A DNA stretch of 64,000 bases from Sanguibacter suarezii NBRC 16159 (GCF_001552735.1 NZ_BCRT01000001.1:170695-234694); one strand, 5' to 3'. Positions 38,109 through 47,493 are shown, counted from the first letter of the stretch. Numbers and translations: made by a program. The notes: generated from the letters alone by a model not told the origin.

Positions 38109-39959
38109 TTACTCGTCGACGTCCACACCATGCCGTACCGCGAGCGCGCCAAGGCCACACGCATATCCTTGGCCGACGACTCGGAACCGCCACGCATCTC
38201 CACGCTGATAGACCACGGCGAGGACAAGGCTCTGCTCCTCGGTTGCAGCGTCCAGCGTGGCATGGGCGACTGTGGCGCCATCCTCGTCACGCAGCGTGAG
38301 CTCGATCGGCCCGACGTCACTGAATGTCAGTCCATCAGGGATGGCCGCCGCCAGGATGACCCTCCTCGTGCGCGGAGGCAGGCAGTCAAGCCGCACGCTC
38401 ACGAGCACCTCGCTGGCAAGGTCGAATTGGAGCTCGACGGCGGCTGAGTGGTGAGTCGGAGCGTTGAAGAAGACGAAGTCTCCGTCATCACCGACCTCCT
38501 CCTCGTCGTCGGTGACGAAGGCCACGACGTCGACCTCCGCTGTCGCCTCGCCGCCGTCTGCCCAGCGCACGCTCAGTGACCACTCGACGCAGGGTGGAAG
38601 ATCCATCACGGCGCCTCGTGGCATCACCACGGGTGATGTCTCGAGTGGAGCAGAGACGGTGCGCGGTGTGCCATCGCCGAGCACCGTCGCTGTTCCGGCC
38701 GGTCCAGGCATGAGGACGGTCACGTGATCAAGCGTGACCGGGTCGAGGACCGACAGGCCGGCGGTCTGGCCGCGGTGCCAGCGCGGGTCAGCTTCACCTC
38801 CGTCCAGCACGACGACGTCGGTCACCGAGGCTGTGAAGTTCACTGCCACCTGACCGCCAGCCATCGCGATTCGGGTGCGCACTGCGGCAGCCTCGGGGTG
38901 GGGGCCACCAAGGACGAGCACCCGGCGGCCAGCCAGCCGACCTGGGGGCGTCAGCACTGAAGCAGGCAAACCGCTAGGCGCAGACGGGACAGTCGACGCC
39001 GCGCGCGGTTCCACTGAAGCTGCCGACGTCGTCTTGTCCCGTCCTGGTGCGACGTCGGCCACGAGCCGCAGGAACTGCTCCTCCGAGACGATCGGCGTCC
39101 CGTGGCTGCGCGCGGTGTCGAGCTTGCGGGTGCGGTACGACGGGTCCGGACAGACGACGACCGAGGTCTTCGAGCTGGCGGAGTTCATGACGTCGAGCCC
39201 CGCAGAAGTGGCTCGAGCGGCCAACGTCTCGCGCGGAAGCCGGGTTGCGCCTGTAAAAACGACCTTCATCCCTTGGACAAGCGGGCCCGGCGGTGTCCAT
39301 CGACCGGGGTAGGCCCACCGGCAAGGTATCCGCGTGGAGGTGGCTGGGTAGACCGTCGGCGGCGGTCCGTCACACGGACTCAGCGGCAGCGCGAGACCGA
39401 GCCGATCGGCCGAGGCCAGCGAGTGGCGAAGGACCTCAACAAGCACCCGAGTGTCATCGACGGCGTCATGGGCGGCGAGCTGGCGCACGCTCCAGTAGGC
39501 GGCCACCGACTCGAGTTTGAGGTTGGGCAAGGGCAAGTCGAGAAGTCGGGTCAGAGCCATGGTGCACAGTCGTGAGTCGACGGCGAGCGGAGCATTGCTG
39601 CGCCTCGCCTCTGCGGCCAGGAACCTCCAGTCGAACTGAGCATTGTGGGCGACGAGGATCCGTCCCCCGACGAGTTCCGACACCTGTGCGGCGACATCGA
39701 CGAACTGCGGTGAACCCGCCAACCGTTGCCGGGTGAGGCCGTGGACGTGGACCGGACCAGGATCACATCCAGGATCGAGCAGTGTGGACCAGTTCCGCTC
39801 GGTCGTGCCGTCGGGCGCTACCTGGCTGATGGCAACCTGAAGCACACGGTGCGACGAGGGTGAGAGACCCGACGTCTCGACGTCGACGACGGCGTATCCT
39901 TGGGGATATCGCGTCTGTATCGAAGCGAGCAGGCCCCCTTGCTCAGTGTCGACAGTCAT
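38109..39959 (-). CDS. DEDDh exonuclease-BRCT-TerD fusion protein
   Basis: A 616-residue protein with four parts. Residues 20-185 are a DnaQ-type 3'-5' exonuclease with all DEDDh residues: D26 and E28 in VVDVETSG, D110 in HNAQFD, H164 and D169 in AAHDAVDDTR. Residues 228-303 are a BRCT domain (MKVVFTGATRLPRETL). Residues 340-415 look like a second, diverged BRCT. Residues 443-616 match TerD, ending FRVVGQGYACGLGALAVRHGVDV with the DGDFVFFNAP calcium-site region. TerD domains bind Ca2+ in tellurite and stress-response complexes; joined to a nuclease they suggest a DNA-damage role, which is inference. GGAGGGGGAGAC precedes ATG 39959. No other ter gene is nearby. Confidence 0.88.
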   Translation of the reverse strand: MTVDTEQGGLLASIQTRYPQGYAVVDVETSGLSPSSHRVLQVAISQVAPDGTTERNWSTLLDPGCDPGPVHVHGLTRQRLAGSPQFVDVAAQVSELVGGRILVAHNAQFDWRFLAAEARRSNAPLAVDSRLCTMALTRLLDLPLPNLKLESVAAYWSVRQLAAHDAVDDTRVLVEVLRHSLASADRLGLALPLSPCDGPPPTVYPATSTRIPCRWAYPGRWTPPGPLVQGMKVVFTGATRLPRETLAARATSAGLDVMNSASSKTSVVVCPDPSYRTRKLDTARSHGTPIVSEEQFLRLVADVAPGRDKTTSAASVEPRAASTVPSAPSGLPASVLTPPGRLAGRRVLVLGGPHPEAAAVRTRIAMAGGQVAVNFTASVTDVVVLDGGEADPRWHRGQTAGLSVLDPVTLDHVTVLMPGPAGTATVLGDGTPRTVSAPLETSPVVMPRGAVMDLPPCVEWSLSVRWADGGEATAEVDVVAFVTDDEEEVGDDGDFVFFNAPTHHSAAVELQFDLASEVLVSVRLDCLPPRTRRVILAAAIPDGLTFSDVGPIELTLRDEDGATVAHATLDAATEEQSLVLAVVYQRGDAWRFRVVGQGYACGLGALAVRHGVDVDE

Positions 39960-40146
39960 GTCTCCCCCTCCGACCGTCTTCGGACCAGGCGGACAAGCCC
40001 AGCTGCTCGCGTCGTGCGGCGCCTCTGTGATGCCCCGCATCCTAGCGGCACGCACCCAATGGGCCTGCCCGCTTCCACTACAGACACCTCGCCAGTCCAC
40101 CCTCGGTGCCTTGGCCGTCTTTCCCGGATCTACCCGGCCAAATCTC

Positions 40147-40220
40147 CGTCGAGGTCGTCTCTTATGTGCGAGGTCGTCCATCCGAACAGACGACCTCGCA
40201 CATAAGAGACGACCTCGACG
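40147..40220. repeat. 74-bp palindromic repeat, copy 2 (diverged)
   Basis: A 32-bp inverted repeat around a 10-nt centre, built like copies 1 and 3: two GAGGTCGTCT-type decamers per arm, here separated by CTTATGTGC. The three linker positions that differ from the other copies are changed in both arms so that pairing is kept. The loop is CATCCGAACA rather than an ATCTGAAC type, and the innermost pair is lost. It lies in the 469-bp gap between the divergent exonuclease-TerD and cellobiose phosphorylase genes, which is otherwise empty up to the promoter at 40323. Confidence 0.93.
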
Positions 40221-40322
40221 CTCAGGAGCAGGGACCCTGGGTCCGGGAACACATACGGCGGGTCGGCAGGCCCGGGAATCCGGGGCTACGGCGGGGGCGA
40301 CGACGATTCTGCGACGCAACGC

Positions 40323-40351
40323 TTCGCATTGGGGGCGACGACCGTTATGAT
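40323..40351 (+). promoter_or_regulatory. Promoter of the cellobiose phosphorylase gene
   Basis: TTCGCA (40323-40328), 17 bp, TATGAT (40346-40351). The predicted start of transcription falls just before the CebR-like palindrome. Confidence 0.5.
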
Positions 40352-40366
40352 CGTCACACATCATCG

Positions 40367-40380
40367 TGGAAGCGCTCCCA
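40367..40380 (+). promoter_or_regulatory. CebR-like LacI-family operator
   Basis: TGGAAGCGCTCCCA differs by one base from the CebR palindrome TGGGAGCGCTCCCA of cellulose-using actinobacteria. A half site, GGCGCTCCCA, recurs at 40420-40429, directly at the start codon. Position just after the -10 box fits repression relieved by cellobiose. Confidence 0.75.
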
Positions 40381-40428
40381 CTCAGTCGAGAGAACGCCTC
40401 CCCCGAACTCCTGCTGAGAGGCGCTCCC

Positions 40429-42918
40429 ATGCGTTACGGACACTTCGACGACGAAGCCCGCGAGTACGTCATCACCACCCCCCACACCCCGTACCCGTGG
40501 ATCAACTACCTCGGTTCAGAAGAGTTCTTCTCGCTCATCTCCCACCAGGCGGGTGGCTACTCGTTCTACCGTGACGCGAAGATGCGTCGCCTCACGCGCT
40601 ACCGCTACAACAACATCCCCACCGACGCCGGCGGCCGGTACTTCTACATCAACGACGGCGGCGACGTGTGGACCCCGTCGTGGATGCCGATCAAGGCGGA
40701 CCTCGACCACTTCGAGACCCGCCACGGCATGGGCTACACCCAGATCACCGGCGAGCGCGGCGGCCTGTCCGTGCAGACGCTGTTCTTCGTCCCGCTCGGC
40801 GAGACCGCGGAGATCCAGAAGGTCACGCTGACCAACACCTCCGACGCCGCCAAGTCCGTCAAGCTCTTCAGCTTCGCCGAGTTCTGCCTGTGGAATGCCC
40901 AGGACGACCAGACGAACTACCAGCGCAACCTCAACATCGGTGAGGTCGAGATCGAGGAGTCCGGCCCACACGGGACCGCGATCTACCACAAGACCGAGTA
41001 CCGCGAGCGTCGCAACCACTACGCCGTCTACGGCGTCAACGCGACCGCCGCCGGCTTCGACACCGACCGCGACAGCTTTGTCGGTGCCTACAACTCTCTC
41101 GCCGAGGCGGCCGTGCCGTTCGCCGGCGAGTCCAGCAACTCGGTGGCCTCCGGCTGGTACCCGATCGCCTCGCACAATCTCGAGGTCACCCTCGAGCCGG
41201 GTGAGTCGAAGACCTTCGTCTTCGTGCTCGGCTACGTCGAGAACCCCGACGAGGAGAAGTGGGCCCCGGCCGACGAGGCCGCTGGCATCGCCGCCCTCCA
41301 GGTCATCAACAAGGACCGCGCGCACGCCCTGCTCTCCCGCTTCGCCACGACCGAGCAGACCGACGCTGCCTTCGAGGCGCTGCGCGTGCACTGGACCACG
41401 CTGCTCTCCGGCTACGCCGTGACCTCGGGTGACGACAAGCTCGACCGCATGGTCAACGTGTGGAACCAGTACCAGTGCATGGTCACCTTCAACATGTCCC
41501 GCTCGGCCTCCTACTTCGAGACCGGCATCGGCCGCGGGATGGGCTTCCGTGACTCCAACCAGGACCTCCTGGGTTTTGTGCACCTCATCCCCGAGCGTGC
41601 CCGCGAGCGCATCATCGACATCGCCTCGACCCAGTTCCCGGACGGCTCCGCGTACCACCAGTACCAGCCGCTCACCAAGCGTGGGAACAACGACATCGGC
41701 TCCGGCTTCAACGACGACCCGCTCTGGCTGATCCTCGGCGTCGCGGGTTACATCAAGGAGACCGGCGACTTCTCGATCCTCGACGAGCAGGTCCCCTTCG
41801 ACAACGACGAGAGCCTCTCGGAGTCGTTGTTCGAGCACCTCACGCGGTCCTTCGACTTCACCGTCAACAACCGTGGCCCGCACGGTCTGCCGCTCATCGG
41901 GCGCGCGGACTGGAACGACTGCCTCAACCTCAACTGCTTCTCCACCACGCCTGGGGAGTCATTCCAGACGACGGAGAACCAGTCCGGCGGGGTCGCTGAG
42001 TCCGTGTTCATCGCGGCGATGTTCGCCTTCATCGGCCCGGAGTACGTCGCCCTCGCTGAGCGCCGCGGCCTCGACGACGTCGCCGCCAAGGCTCGCCAGG
42101 CCATCGCCGACATGAAGCAGGCCGTCCTCGACCACGGCTGGGACGGCGAGTGGTTCCTGCGCGCCTACGACTTCTACGGCAACAAGATCGGCACCGACGA
42201 GACTGCCGAGGGCAAGATCTGGATCGAGCCGCAGGGCTTCGCGGTCATGGCTGGCATCGGCACGGAGAAGCCGGCCGACGGCGGCCCGTCCATCGCCGAG
42301 CGTGCGCTCGACTCCGTGGGCGAGATGCTGGGCACCGACCACGGTCTGGTCCTGCAGTACCCCGCCTACACGAGCTACCAGATCGAGATGGGTGAGGTCT
42401 CCACCTACCCGCCGGGCTACAAGGAGAACGGTGGCATCTTCTGCCACAACAACCCCTGGGTCATCATCGGCGAGACGGTGCTGGGTCGTGGCGAGCGCGC
42501 CTTCGACTACTACAAGCGCATCACCCCCGCCTACCGCGAGGACATCTCCGACGTGCACCGCCTCGAGCCGTACGTCTACGCCCAGATGATCGCGGGCAAG
42601 GAGGCTGTGCGTCACGGTGAGGCCAAGAACTCCTGGCTCACCGGAACTGCGGCGTGGAACTTCGTCGCCGTCTCGCAGTACCTGCTGGGTGTCCGCCCGG
42701 ACTACGACGGCCTCGTCGTCGACCCGCAGATCGGCCCGGACGTCCCGTCCTACACCGTCACCCGGACCGCTCGTGGGGCGACCTACGAGATCTCGGTGAC
42801 GAACTCGGGCACCCAGGGTGCGCGCGGCGCGCTGACCGTCGACGGCGTGGCCATCGAGGGCAACCACGTGCCGTACGCCCCCGCCGGGGCGACCGTGCAG
42901 GTCTCCGTCGTCCTGTGA
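40429..42918 (+). CDS. Cellobiose phosphorylase (GH94)
   Basis: An 829-residue GH94 enzyme that splits cellobiose with phosphate into glucose 1-phosphate and glucose in the cytoplasm, saving ATP. It opens [29 protein letters not shown], close to Cellulomonas cellobiose phosphorylases of about 820 residues. The (alpha/alpha)6 catalytic domain contains GRADWNDC (about 491-498), the region of the general acid aspartate in GH94, and [13 protein letters not shown]. There is no signal peptide. Chitobiose or laminaribiose phosphorylase is less likely given the N-terminal match. GAGAGG precedes ATG 40429. It overlaps galM by GTGA. Confidence 0.93.
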   Translation: MRYGHFDDEAREYVITTPHTPYPWINYLGSEEFFSLISHQAGGYSFYRDAKMRRLTRYRYNNIPTDAGGRYFYINDGGDVWTPSWMPIKADLDHFETRHGMGYTQITGERGGLSVQTLFFVPLGETAEIQKVTLTNTSDAAKSVKLFSFAEFCLWNAQDDQTNYQRNLNIGEVEIEESGPHGTAIYHKTEYRERRNHYAVYGVNATAAGFDTDRDSFVGAYNSLAEAAVPFAGESSNSVASGWYPIASHNLEVTLEPGESKTFVFVLGYVENPDEEKWAPADEAAGIAALQVINKDRAHALLSRFATTEQTDAAFEALRVHWTTLLSGYAVTSGDDKLDRMVNVWNQYQCMVTFNMSRSASYFETGIGRGMGFRDSNQDLLGFVHLIPERARERIIDIASTQFPDGSAYHQYQPLTKRGNNDIGSGFNDDPLWLILGVAGYIKETGDFSILDEQVPFDNDESLSESLFEHLTRSFDFTVNNRGPHGLPLIGRADWNDCLNLNCFSTTPGESFQTTENQSGGVAESVFIAAMFAFIGPEYVALAERRGLDDVAAKARQAIADMKQAVLDHGWDGEWFLRAYDFYGNKIGTDETAEGKIWIEPQGFAVMAGIGTEKPADGGPSIAERALDSVGEMLGTDHGLVLQYPAYTSYQIEMGEVSTYPPGYKENGGIFCHNNPWVIIGETVLGRGERAFDYYKRITPAYREDISDVHRLEPYVYAQMIAGKEAVRHGEAKNSWLTGTAAWNFVAVSQYLLGVRPDYDGLVVDPQIGPDVPSYTVTRTARGATYEISVTNSGTQGARGALTVDGVAIEGNHVPYAPAGATVQVSVVL

Positions 42919-43895
42919 GCACGCTCGTCCGCACCGCCGTCGCCGAGGACGTCACGTCCTCGGCGGTCGGCGGCGACCCCCGGGTGGTCGACCTCGAGTC
43001 GGCCACCTGGCGGGTCGGGATCCTGCCCCGCTCCGCTGGGGCCATCGCCTACGCGAAGGTCCTGGTCGACGGCGTCTGGCGTGACCTGCTGCGCCCCACC
43101 AAGAGGACGCAGCTGGACAGCCCGACGGCGTGCTCGAGCTTCCCGCTCATCCCCTGGTCCAACCGGGTCGCCGAGGCGAGGCTGACCTTCGCCGGGCGCA
43201 CGTGGCAGCTGCCGCGCACCTCCCCGGACGGCACCGCGATGCACGGGTCGGTGCTGCCCTTCGGCTTCGAGGTCCTCGAGCGCACCCGGGACTCGGTGCG
43301 TCTGCGCCTGGACTCCCGGGATGTCGTGGGCATGGGGTTCCCGTGGGCGTTCAGCACGGAGCTCGCCGTCACGCTGACCGCCGACGGACTGAGCGTGACC
43401 ACCACGGTGACCAACGTCGACGTCGAGGCGTTCCCTGCGGGCTTCGGTCATCACCCGTACTTCGTGCGAAGCCTGACCCCGGACTGCGGGGAGCCGCAGC
43501 TGGAGATCCCGGTGACCGCCGGGTACGCCCTCGAGTCCGCGATGGCGGTCGGTGAGGCCGGTCCTGTGCCGGCCCGCGCCGACTACTCGACCCTCCGCCC
43601 GCTGGGCAGCCGGTTCGTGGACGACTGCCTCACCGGCCGCGAGCCTGGCCCGGTGCGGATCGTCTACCCCGGCGCCCGGGTCGACGGCTCCGACGTCGAG
43701 GTCCGCATCACCGCCGACGACGTCTACTCCCACTGGGTGGTCTACGTCCCGGTGCAGCGGGCGTACTTCGCCGTGGAGCCGGTGACCAACGCCAACGGCG
43801 GCTTCGCCCTCGCCGAGCAGGGGGTGCCCGGCACCGGGGTGTTCGTGCTCGAGCCTGGCGAGTCCAAGACCGGGACGTTCACCGTCAGCCTGTGA
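42915..43895 (+). CDS. galM: Aldose 1-epimerase
   Basis: A 326-residue mutarotase-family protein that interconverts alpha and beta anomers of glucose or galactose. The active-site histidines lie in [13 protein letters not shown]...[13 protein letters not shown] and in [10 protein letters not shown], and the glutamate near the end is in [19 protein letters not shown] 42915 overlaps the phosphorylase stop codon (GTGA), so the two are one operon. Because cellobiose phosphorylase releases glucose as a defined anomer, an epimerase is a sensible partner. A weak hairpin follows. Confidence 0.92.
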   Translation: MSTLVRTAVAEDVTSSAVGGDPRVVDLESATWRVGILPRSAGAIAYAKVLVDGVWRDLLRPTKRTQLDSPTACSSFPLIPWSNRVAEARLTFAGRTWQLPRTSPDGTAMHGSVLPFGFEVLERTRDSVRLRLDSRDVVGMGFPWAFSTELAVTLTADGLSVTTTVTNVDVEAFPAGFGHHPYFVRSLTPDCGEPQLEIPVTAGYALESAMAVGEAGPVPARADYSTLRPLGSRFVDDCLTGREPGPVRIVYPGARVDGSDVEVRITADDVYSHWVVYVPVQRAYFAVEPVTNANGGFALAEQGVPGTGVFVLEPGESKTGTFTVSL

Positions 43896-43911
43896 GCGTC
43901 TCGCACCGACA

Positions 43912-43947
43912 GTGGCTGGCCCGTGCCGGGGGGTGCGTGCCAGCCAC
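43912..43947 (+). terminator. Possible terminator after galM
   Basis: GTGGCTGGC pairs with GCCAGCCAC across an 18-nt loop, 16 bp after the galM stop. The stem is short, so this is tentative. Confidence 0.45.
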
Positions 43948-44050
43948 GCGGAATCCACAGACCGCCCTCAGCGGCTGTGACGACGCCATCGCGAGCGCAT
44001 AGGGTCCTCTCGAGGCCCCGAGGGACGGCGGCCGGGCGGAGGAGACGCGC

Positions 44051-44512
44051 ATGGACCTCGTCGAGGTGAGGACGCTGGGCCGCCAGCTCATGGACCAGCA
44101 CGGGCTGCAGGCCTGGGACCTGGACCTCGACCATGCCCGACGCCGCGCTGGCGCCTGCCACTACACGGCCCGCAAGATCACCGTCTCGCGCCACCTCATG
44201 GCCCTCTACGACGAGGCGATGGTCACCGACACCCTGCTGCACGAGATCGCGCACGCCCTTGCCGGGCCACGCGCCGGGCACGGTCCGCGCTGGCGCTCGC
44301 TGGCTGTCAGCATCGGGTGCTCGGGACGGCGCCTCGCCGGGCGAGAAGAGCCTCGGGTGCCTGCGCCGTGGATCGGGTTGTGCAGCGGCGGGCACGAGAT
44401 CGATCGCTTCCGCCTGCCCCGCCACGAGGCGTCCTGCCTGCGCTGCAGCCCGACCTTCGACCGCCGGTTCCTCATCACGTGGGTGCGGCGCGAGGACGTC
44501 ACCGCAGCCTGA
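44051..44512 (+). CDS. SprT-like zinc metalloprotease domain protein
   Basis: A 153-residue SprT-like protein. The zincin motif HEIAHALAG lies near residue 64 with a third ligand histidine at GPRAGHGPRW, and the C-terminal CSGGHEI...CLRCSPTF pair of cysteines resembles the zinc ribbon of the family. Eukaryotic relatives (Spartan) cut proteins cross-linked to DNA; the bacterial role is uncertain. GGAGGAG lies 7 nt before ATG 44051, and a TAGGGT box sits about 50 bp upstream. Confidence 0.85.
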   Translation: MDLVEVRTLGRQLMDQHGLQAWDLDLDHARRRAGACHYTARKITVSRHLMALYDEAMVTDTLLHEIAHALAGPRAGHGPRWRSLAVSIGCSGRRLAGREEPRVPAPWIGLCSGGHEIDRFRLPRHEASCLRCSPTFDRRFLITWVRREDVTAA

Positions 44513-44524
44513 CGCGCGGGGAGG

Positions 44525-45577
44525 TCAGGCCCGGTTGCGCCGGGGCGCCAGGCGCACACCAGGCAGCTGCGGGGCGGGCAGCGCAGGACCGTCGTAGCCG
44601 GTGACGGTCCCGAAGCGGGCTGCGGGCTCCCCCGCCGCCGCCCCGGGGCCGGCGAGCTGGCGCGCCCAGTCAGCACGAGCCTGCACCACGTCCTCGTGGC
44701 TGCGGCCCACGAAGTTCCACCACATGACGATCTCTTCGGCGAAGGGCTCACCGCCGATGAGGATGAGCCGGGCAGGTGCGTCCGGTGCCGCCCGTACCGT
44801 CGTCTCCAGCGCGCCGGCTGCGATGAAGCCGAGCTCCGACCAGCCGACCGGGTCGCCGTCGACGTCGATGACGCCGGGGGTGTCCACGAGGACTGCGTGC
44901 TCGAAGGTCGGGTCGAGGACGAGAGTGAGCGCGGCGCCGGGTGCCAGGTCGATCTGGGCTCCGACCAGCGGCGTGAAGGTCGTCGCGGGCGAGCGCAGGG
45001 CGCTCAGCACGCCGAGGTGATGCTGGGCGGGCAGCTGCCCCAGGAACACGCGGGCGAGGGCTCCGGGCGCCTCGAGCGCCGGCAGGTCGGCGTGGTGCTC
45101 GAAGGTCGGCGCGGTCCCCACGGCGGTGGACGGCAGCGCGGTCCACAGCTGCACACCGTGCAGGACCGGGGGCCGGGAGTACACCGGGTCCGGTGACTGC
45201 TCGGAGTGGGAGATCCCGCGCCCGGCGGTCATGAGGTTGAGCTCGCCGGGGCGCACGGTGCTGACCGAGCCCACGGAGTCGCGGTGCAGCACCTCCCCGG
45301 CAAAGAGCCAGCTCACCGTCTGCAGACCGGTGTGCGGGTGGGGCGGGACCTGCATGCCGGGGCCGGCCGAGACGTCGTCGGGCCCATAGTGGTCGAGGAA
45401 GCACCAGGCGCCGACCATGCTGCGCTGACGTTGCGGCAGGGTGCGGCGCACCGTCATGGCGCGCGGCCCGCCCAGCGGGACCTCGCGAGGCTCCAGGATC
45501 TCCAGACGTCGCGGGATGCCGCTGGCCTCACCCGCGGAGCAGACCTTCTCGTCCGGGGCAGTCTCCAGGTTGCTCAT
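44525..45577 (-). CDS. Pirin family protein
   Basis: A 350-residue bicupin protein of the pirin family. The N-terminal cupin holds the metal ligands in PHPHTGLQTVSW and ELNLMTAGRGISHSE; the C-terminal cupin (about 190-300) has GEPFAEEIVMWWNFVG, a conserved pirin stretch. Pirins bind iron; some have quercetinase activity and others affect transcription. The function here is open. It converges on the SprT-like gene with 12 bp between stops. The start is set by a TAGCCT box. Confidence 0.9.
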   Translation of the reverse strand: MSNLETAPDEKVCSAGEASGIPRRLEILEPREVPLGGPRAMTVRRTLPQRQRSMVGAWCFLDHYGPDDVSAGPGMQVPPHPHTGLQTVSWLFAGEVLHRDSVGSVSTVRPGELNLMTAGRGISHSEQSPDPVYSRPPVLHGVQLWTALPSTAVGTAPTFEHHADLPALEAPGALARVFLGQLPAQHHLGVLSALRSPATTFTPLVGAQIDLAPGAALTLVLDPTFEHAVLVDTPGVIDVDGDPVGWSELGFIAAGALETTVRAAPDAPARLILIGGEPFAEEIVMWWNFVGRSHEDVVQARADWARQLAGPGAAAGEPAARFGTVTGYDGPALPAPQLPGVRLAPRRNRA

Positions 45578-45583
45578 CTGTCG

Positions 45584-45589
45584 AGGCTA
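45584..45589 (-). promoter_or_regulatory. Leaderless -10 box (TAGCCT) of pirin gene
   Basis: TAGCCT on the minus strand, then CGACAG, then ATG 45577. Confidence 0.55.
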
Positions 45590-45671
45590 GCCGTCCGGCA
45601 CACCCGGTGCCGCGCACCGGGCGTCAGTGCTGGCAGACCGGACGGCGCGGAGGCTCACAGACCGACGGCCG

Positions 45672-45830
45672 TGTGGATAGTCGTCATGATCTGATGACCG
45701 AAAAGGTGCAAAGAGGCACGAACAGGCGTTCGTACGTGGGAGTCTCTGTGGATACCCACAGCGTTGTCCACAGCCTGTGCACTGCACTTCTCCACAAACT
45801 CACAGCCCTGTGGACAGATTCTGTGGATAA
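45672..45830. promoter_or_regulatory. Cluster of six DnaA-box-like sites
   Basis: Sites, all written as the box: CTATCCACA (45672-45680, minus), GTATCCACA (45747-45755, minus), TTGTCCACA (45764-45772, plus), TTCTCCACA (45788-45796, plus), CTGTCCACA (45809-45817, minus) and the perfect TTATCCACA (45822-45830, minus). Five of the six fall within 84 bp. The last two overlap the 3' end of the DinB-like gene. There is no dnaA, dnaN or AT-rich unwinding segment, so a DnaA-titration or regulatory site is more likely than an origin. Confidence 0.7.
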
Positions 45831-46396
45831 CTCGGCGTCGTGCGGCCCCGATCCACCCCGTCGTCACCGGGAGTCTGCCAGGCGTTCACGTCATGGAGGT
45901 GGTGGATGACGTCGTGGACGAGATGGCGTGCCAGGGCCACGGCGCAGGGCCCGGCCCCCTCAGTCGGCCCCGCTGTGCGCGGCCTGTCAGGAGCAGCGAG
46001 AGCCCCCAGCCGGGCGGCGACCGCGCGGCCGGCGTCCTCGATGTCGACGGCTACCTGGAGCGGGTCGTGCACCTGACCGGCCTGGCTGCCCCCATCGCAG
46101 AGGCCGCCGAGCACTGGAGGATCCTCGTGCGGCACCCCCACCAGCCGCGCGGCGACAGCTTCGACCAGGTCGCGGACATGGACCGCATGGTCGAGCACCG
46201 ACCAGGTCAGCGGGCCGGGCGCGCTGGCGACTCCGGGACGCATGAGAACCGACGCCCACCGGGGCAGCAGCGCGAGGATGGCGGGCCCCAGCTCACCCGC
46301 AGGTGTGAGTGAGGCGTCAACCCCGCACTGAGCGCACCGGCCAGGCGGCGGCGCGTTCCAGCCATCCCAGTCCCGGACGGCGGTGGTACGCGGCAT
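45800..46396 (-). CDS. DinB-like helical-bundle protein
   Basis: A 198-residue protein related to the DinB/mycothiol-dependent maleylpyruvate isomerase fold. The histidines in LTWSVLDHAVHVRDLVEAVAARL and LARHLVHDVIHHLHDVNAW match the metal-site helices of the actinobacterial branch. CAQCG near the N-terminus adds a cysteine pair. The final 25 residues, after the second histidine motif, are encoded by the DnaA-box region and look unconserved. The start is fixed by a TAGGCT box. Enzymatic role unknown; such proteins often transfer thiols. Confidence 0.75.
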   Translation of the reverse strand: MPRTTAVRDWDGWNAPPPGRCAQCGVDASLTPAGELGPAILALLPRWASVLMRPGVASAPGPLTWSVLDHAVHVRDLVEAVAARLVGVPHEDPPVLGGLCDGGSQAGQVHDPLQVAVDIEDAGRAVAARLGALAAPDRPRTAGPTEGAGPCAVALARHLVHDVIHHLHDVNAWQTPGDDGVDRGRTTPSYPQNLSTGL

Positions 46397-46402
46397 GGCC
46401 TC

Positions 46403-46408
46403 AGCCTA
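46403..46408 (-). promoter_or_regulatory. Leaderless -10 box (TAGGCT) of DinB-like gene
   Basis: TAGGCT on the minus strand, then GAGGCC, then ATG 46396. Confidence 0.55.
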
Positions 46409-46449
46409 ACGGCACAGTACGGAGAAACCGGACACGGCGCGCTGGTTCC

Positions 46450-47343
46450 TCACCCCGTCCCCTGCCCCGGGTCCTGGCAGATGAAACCGTCATCATCGAG
46501 GACGGTCCCCGCGATCGAGGTGCGCATCACCGCGACGACGGCGACCACCACGGGGGCCATCCGGCGGCGGGCGATGTGGTGGAGGTTGCTCGCGTCCTCG
46601 GAGTCGGCGGGGTAGGCGTCCCCGGACAGCCAGCGCACCGTGTAGCGGAACGGGCCGCTGTCGCGCCACGGGACGGTCCCCAGTGCGGGAGGGAGCCGAT
46701 CGGCGTGCTCGCAGCGCACCACGACCGAGCCGTCGTAGGGCGTGTGGGTGACGATCTCGTAGTCCTGCGGGCCGGGCGCCGCCGAGCCCACGGTCTCCAG
46801 GGTGGCCTGCACCAGGACGGTGCGCACGAGGGCCAGCGCAACCTCGGGAGACAGCGCGTGGGCGCTGTACAGGTGCCGGTTGACCGAGCGCCGGTGGTCC
46901 AGGGTCAACGGCGCCACGGACCCCTCCTCCAGGACCGCACCGCGCGCATGGCGGGCAGCGGCGACCAGCCATCGGCGCAGGCGCACACCACGGTCAACAG
47001 GGTCGCCGTCCACCCTCACCTCGTAGCCGTCGACCTTCGCGGCGGTGAGCCCGAGGGCGTGGCACCGCTCCGCCTCCAGCGGGTGCGGACCGGTCAGCAC
47101 GACGCCGGGCTCGAGCTCGAGCTCGCCCGGCTGCGCGTCGGCCACCGCGGACATCCCCCGGAACCGCGCACCCCGCGGCTGGCTCAGGCCGGCAGTGGCG
47201 GCTGCGGCGGTGACCGGTTCGCGGGTCCACCGGGCCTGCGGGTACCAGGCCAGAGCGAGCGCCTGGACGGAGGCGCTCGCCGGCACGGCGAGGAGATGAC
47301 TCGCCACACTGCCCGAACGGGTCACACCTGAGGGTGCTGTCAT
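46450..47343 (-). CDS. Hypothetical protein
   Basis: A 297-residue soluble protein that I do not recognise. No signal peptide, membrane helix or known catalytic motif is visible. The middle is helical and Arg/Ala-rich (RLRRWLVAAARHARGAVLEEGS), and the C-terminal third has strand-like segments (YEIVTHTPYDGSVVVRCEHAD, FRYTVRWLSGDAYP). Codon use is normal for the window. ATG 47343 follows a TAGCGT box at 7 nt and an AGGAAG that could also serve as a ribosome site. It is divergent from the TetR gene with 146 bp between starts. Confidence 0.65.
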   Translation of the reverse strand: MTAPSGVTRSGSVASHLLAVPASASVQALALAWYPQARWTREPVTAAAATAGLSQPRGARFRGMSAVADAQPGELELEPGVVLTGPHPLEAERCHALGLTAAKVDGYEVRVDGDPVDRGVRLRRWLVAAARHARGAVLEEGSVAPLTLDHRRSVNRHLYSAHALSPEVALALVRTVLVQATLETVGSAAPGPQDYEIVTHTPYDGSVVVRCEHADRLPPALGTVPWRDSGPFRYTVRWLSGDAYPADSEDASNLHHIARRRMAPVVVAVVAVMRTSIAGTVLDDDGFICQDPGQGTG

Positions 47344-47350
47344 CTTCCTG

Positions 47351-47356
47351 ACGCTA
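47351..47356 (-). promoter_or_regulatory. -10 box (TAGCGT) of hypothetical gene
   Basis: TAGCGT on the minus strand, then CAGGAAG, then ATG 47343; leaderless spacing, although AGGAAG may act as a ribosome site on a longer transcript. Confidence 0.45.
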
Positions 47357-47458
47357 CGCAGGGATTGATACGGGGACGTTTCCAGGACGAAAAAAGCACG
47401 CGCCGCGCATCACTGTCACGATGACCGCGCGAGGTCAAGGAAGGTCACCCTTCGATGC

Positions 47459-47493
47459 GCATTCTGACACGGTGTGGCATGCTGTCAGAATGC
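47459..47493 (+). promoter_or_regulatory. TetR-type operator overlapping its own start codon
   Basis: A perfect 11-bp inverted repeat, GCATTCTGACA and TGTCAGAATGC, separated by 13 bp. It covers the probable -10 (CATGCT, 47478-47483) and the ATG at 47490, so binding would block transcription of the regulator itself. The segments TGACACGGTGT and CTGTCAGAA recur, inverted, before the haem oxygenase gene. Confidence 0.8.

Noticed and set aside
45672..45830. Chromosomal replication origin
   Set aside because: Several DnaA boxes but no dnaA/dnaN/rpmH/gyrB neighbours and no AT-rich unwinding element.
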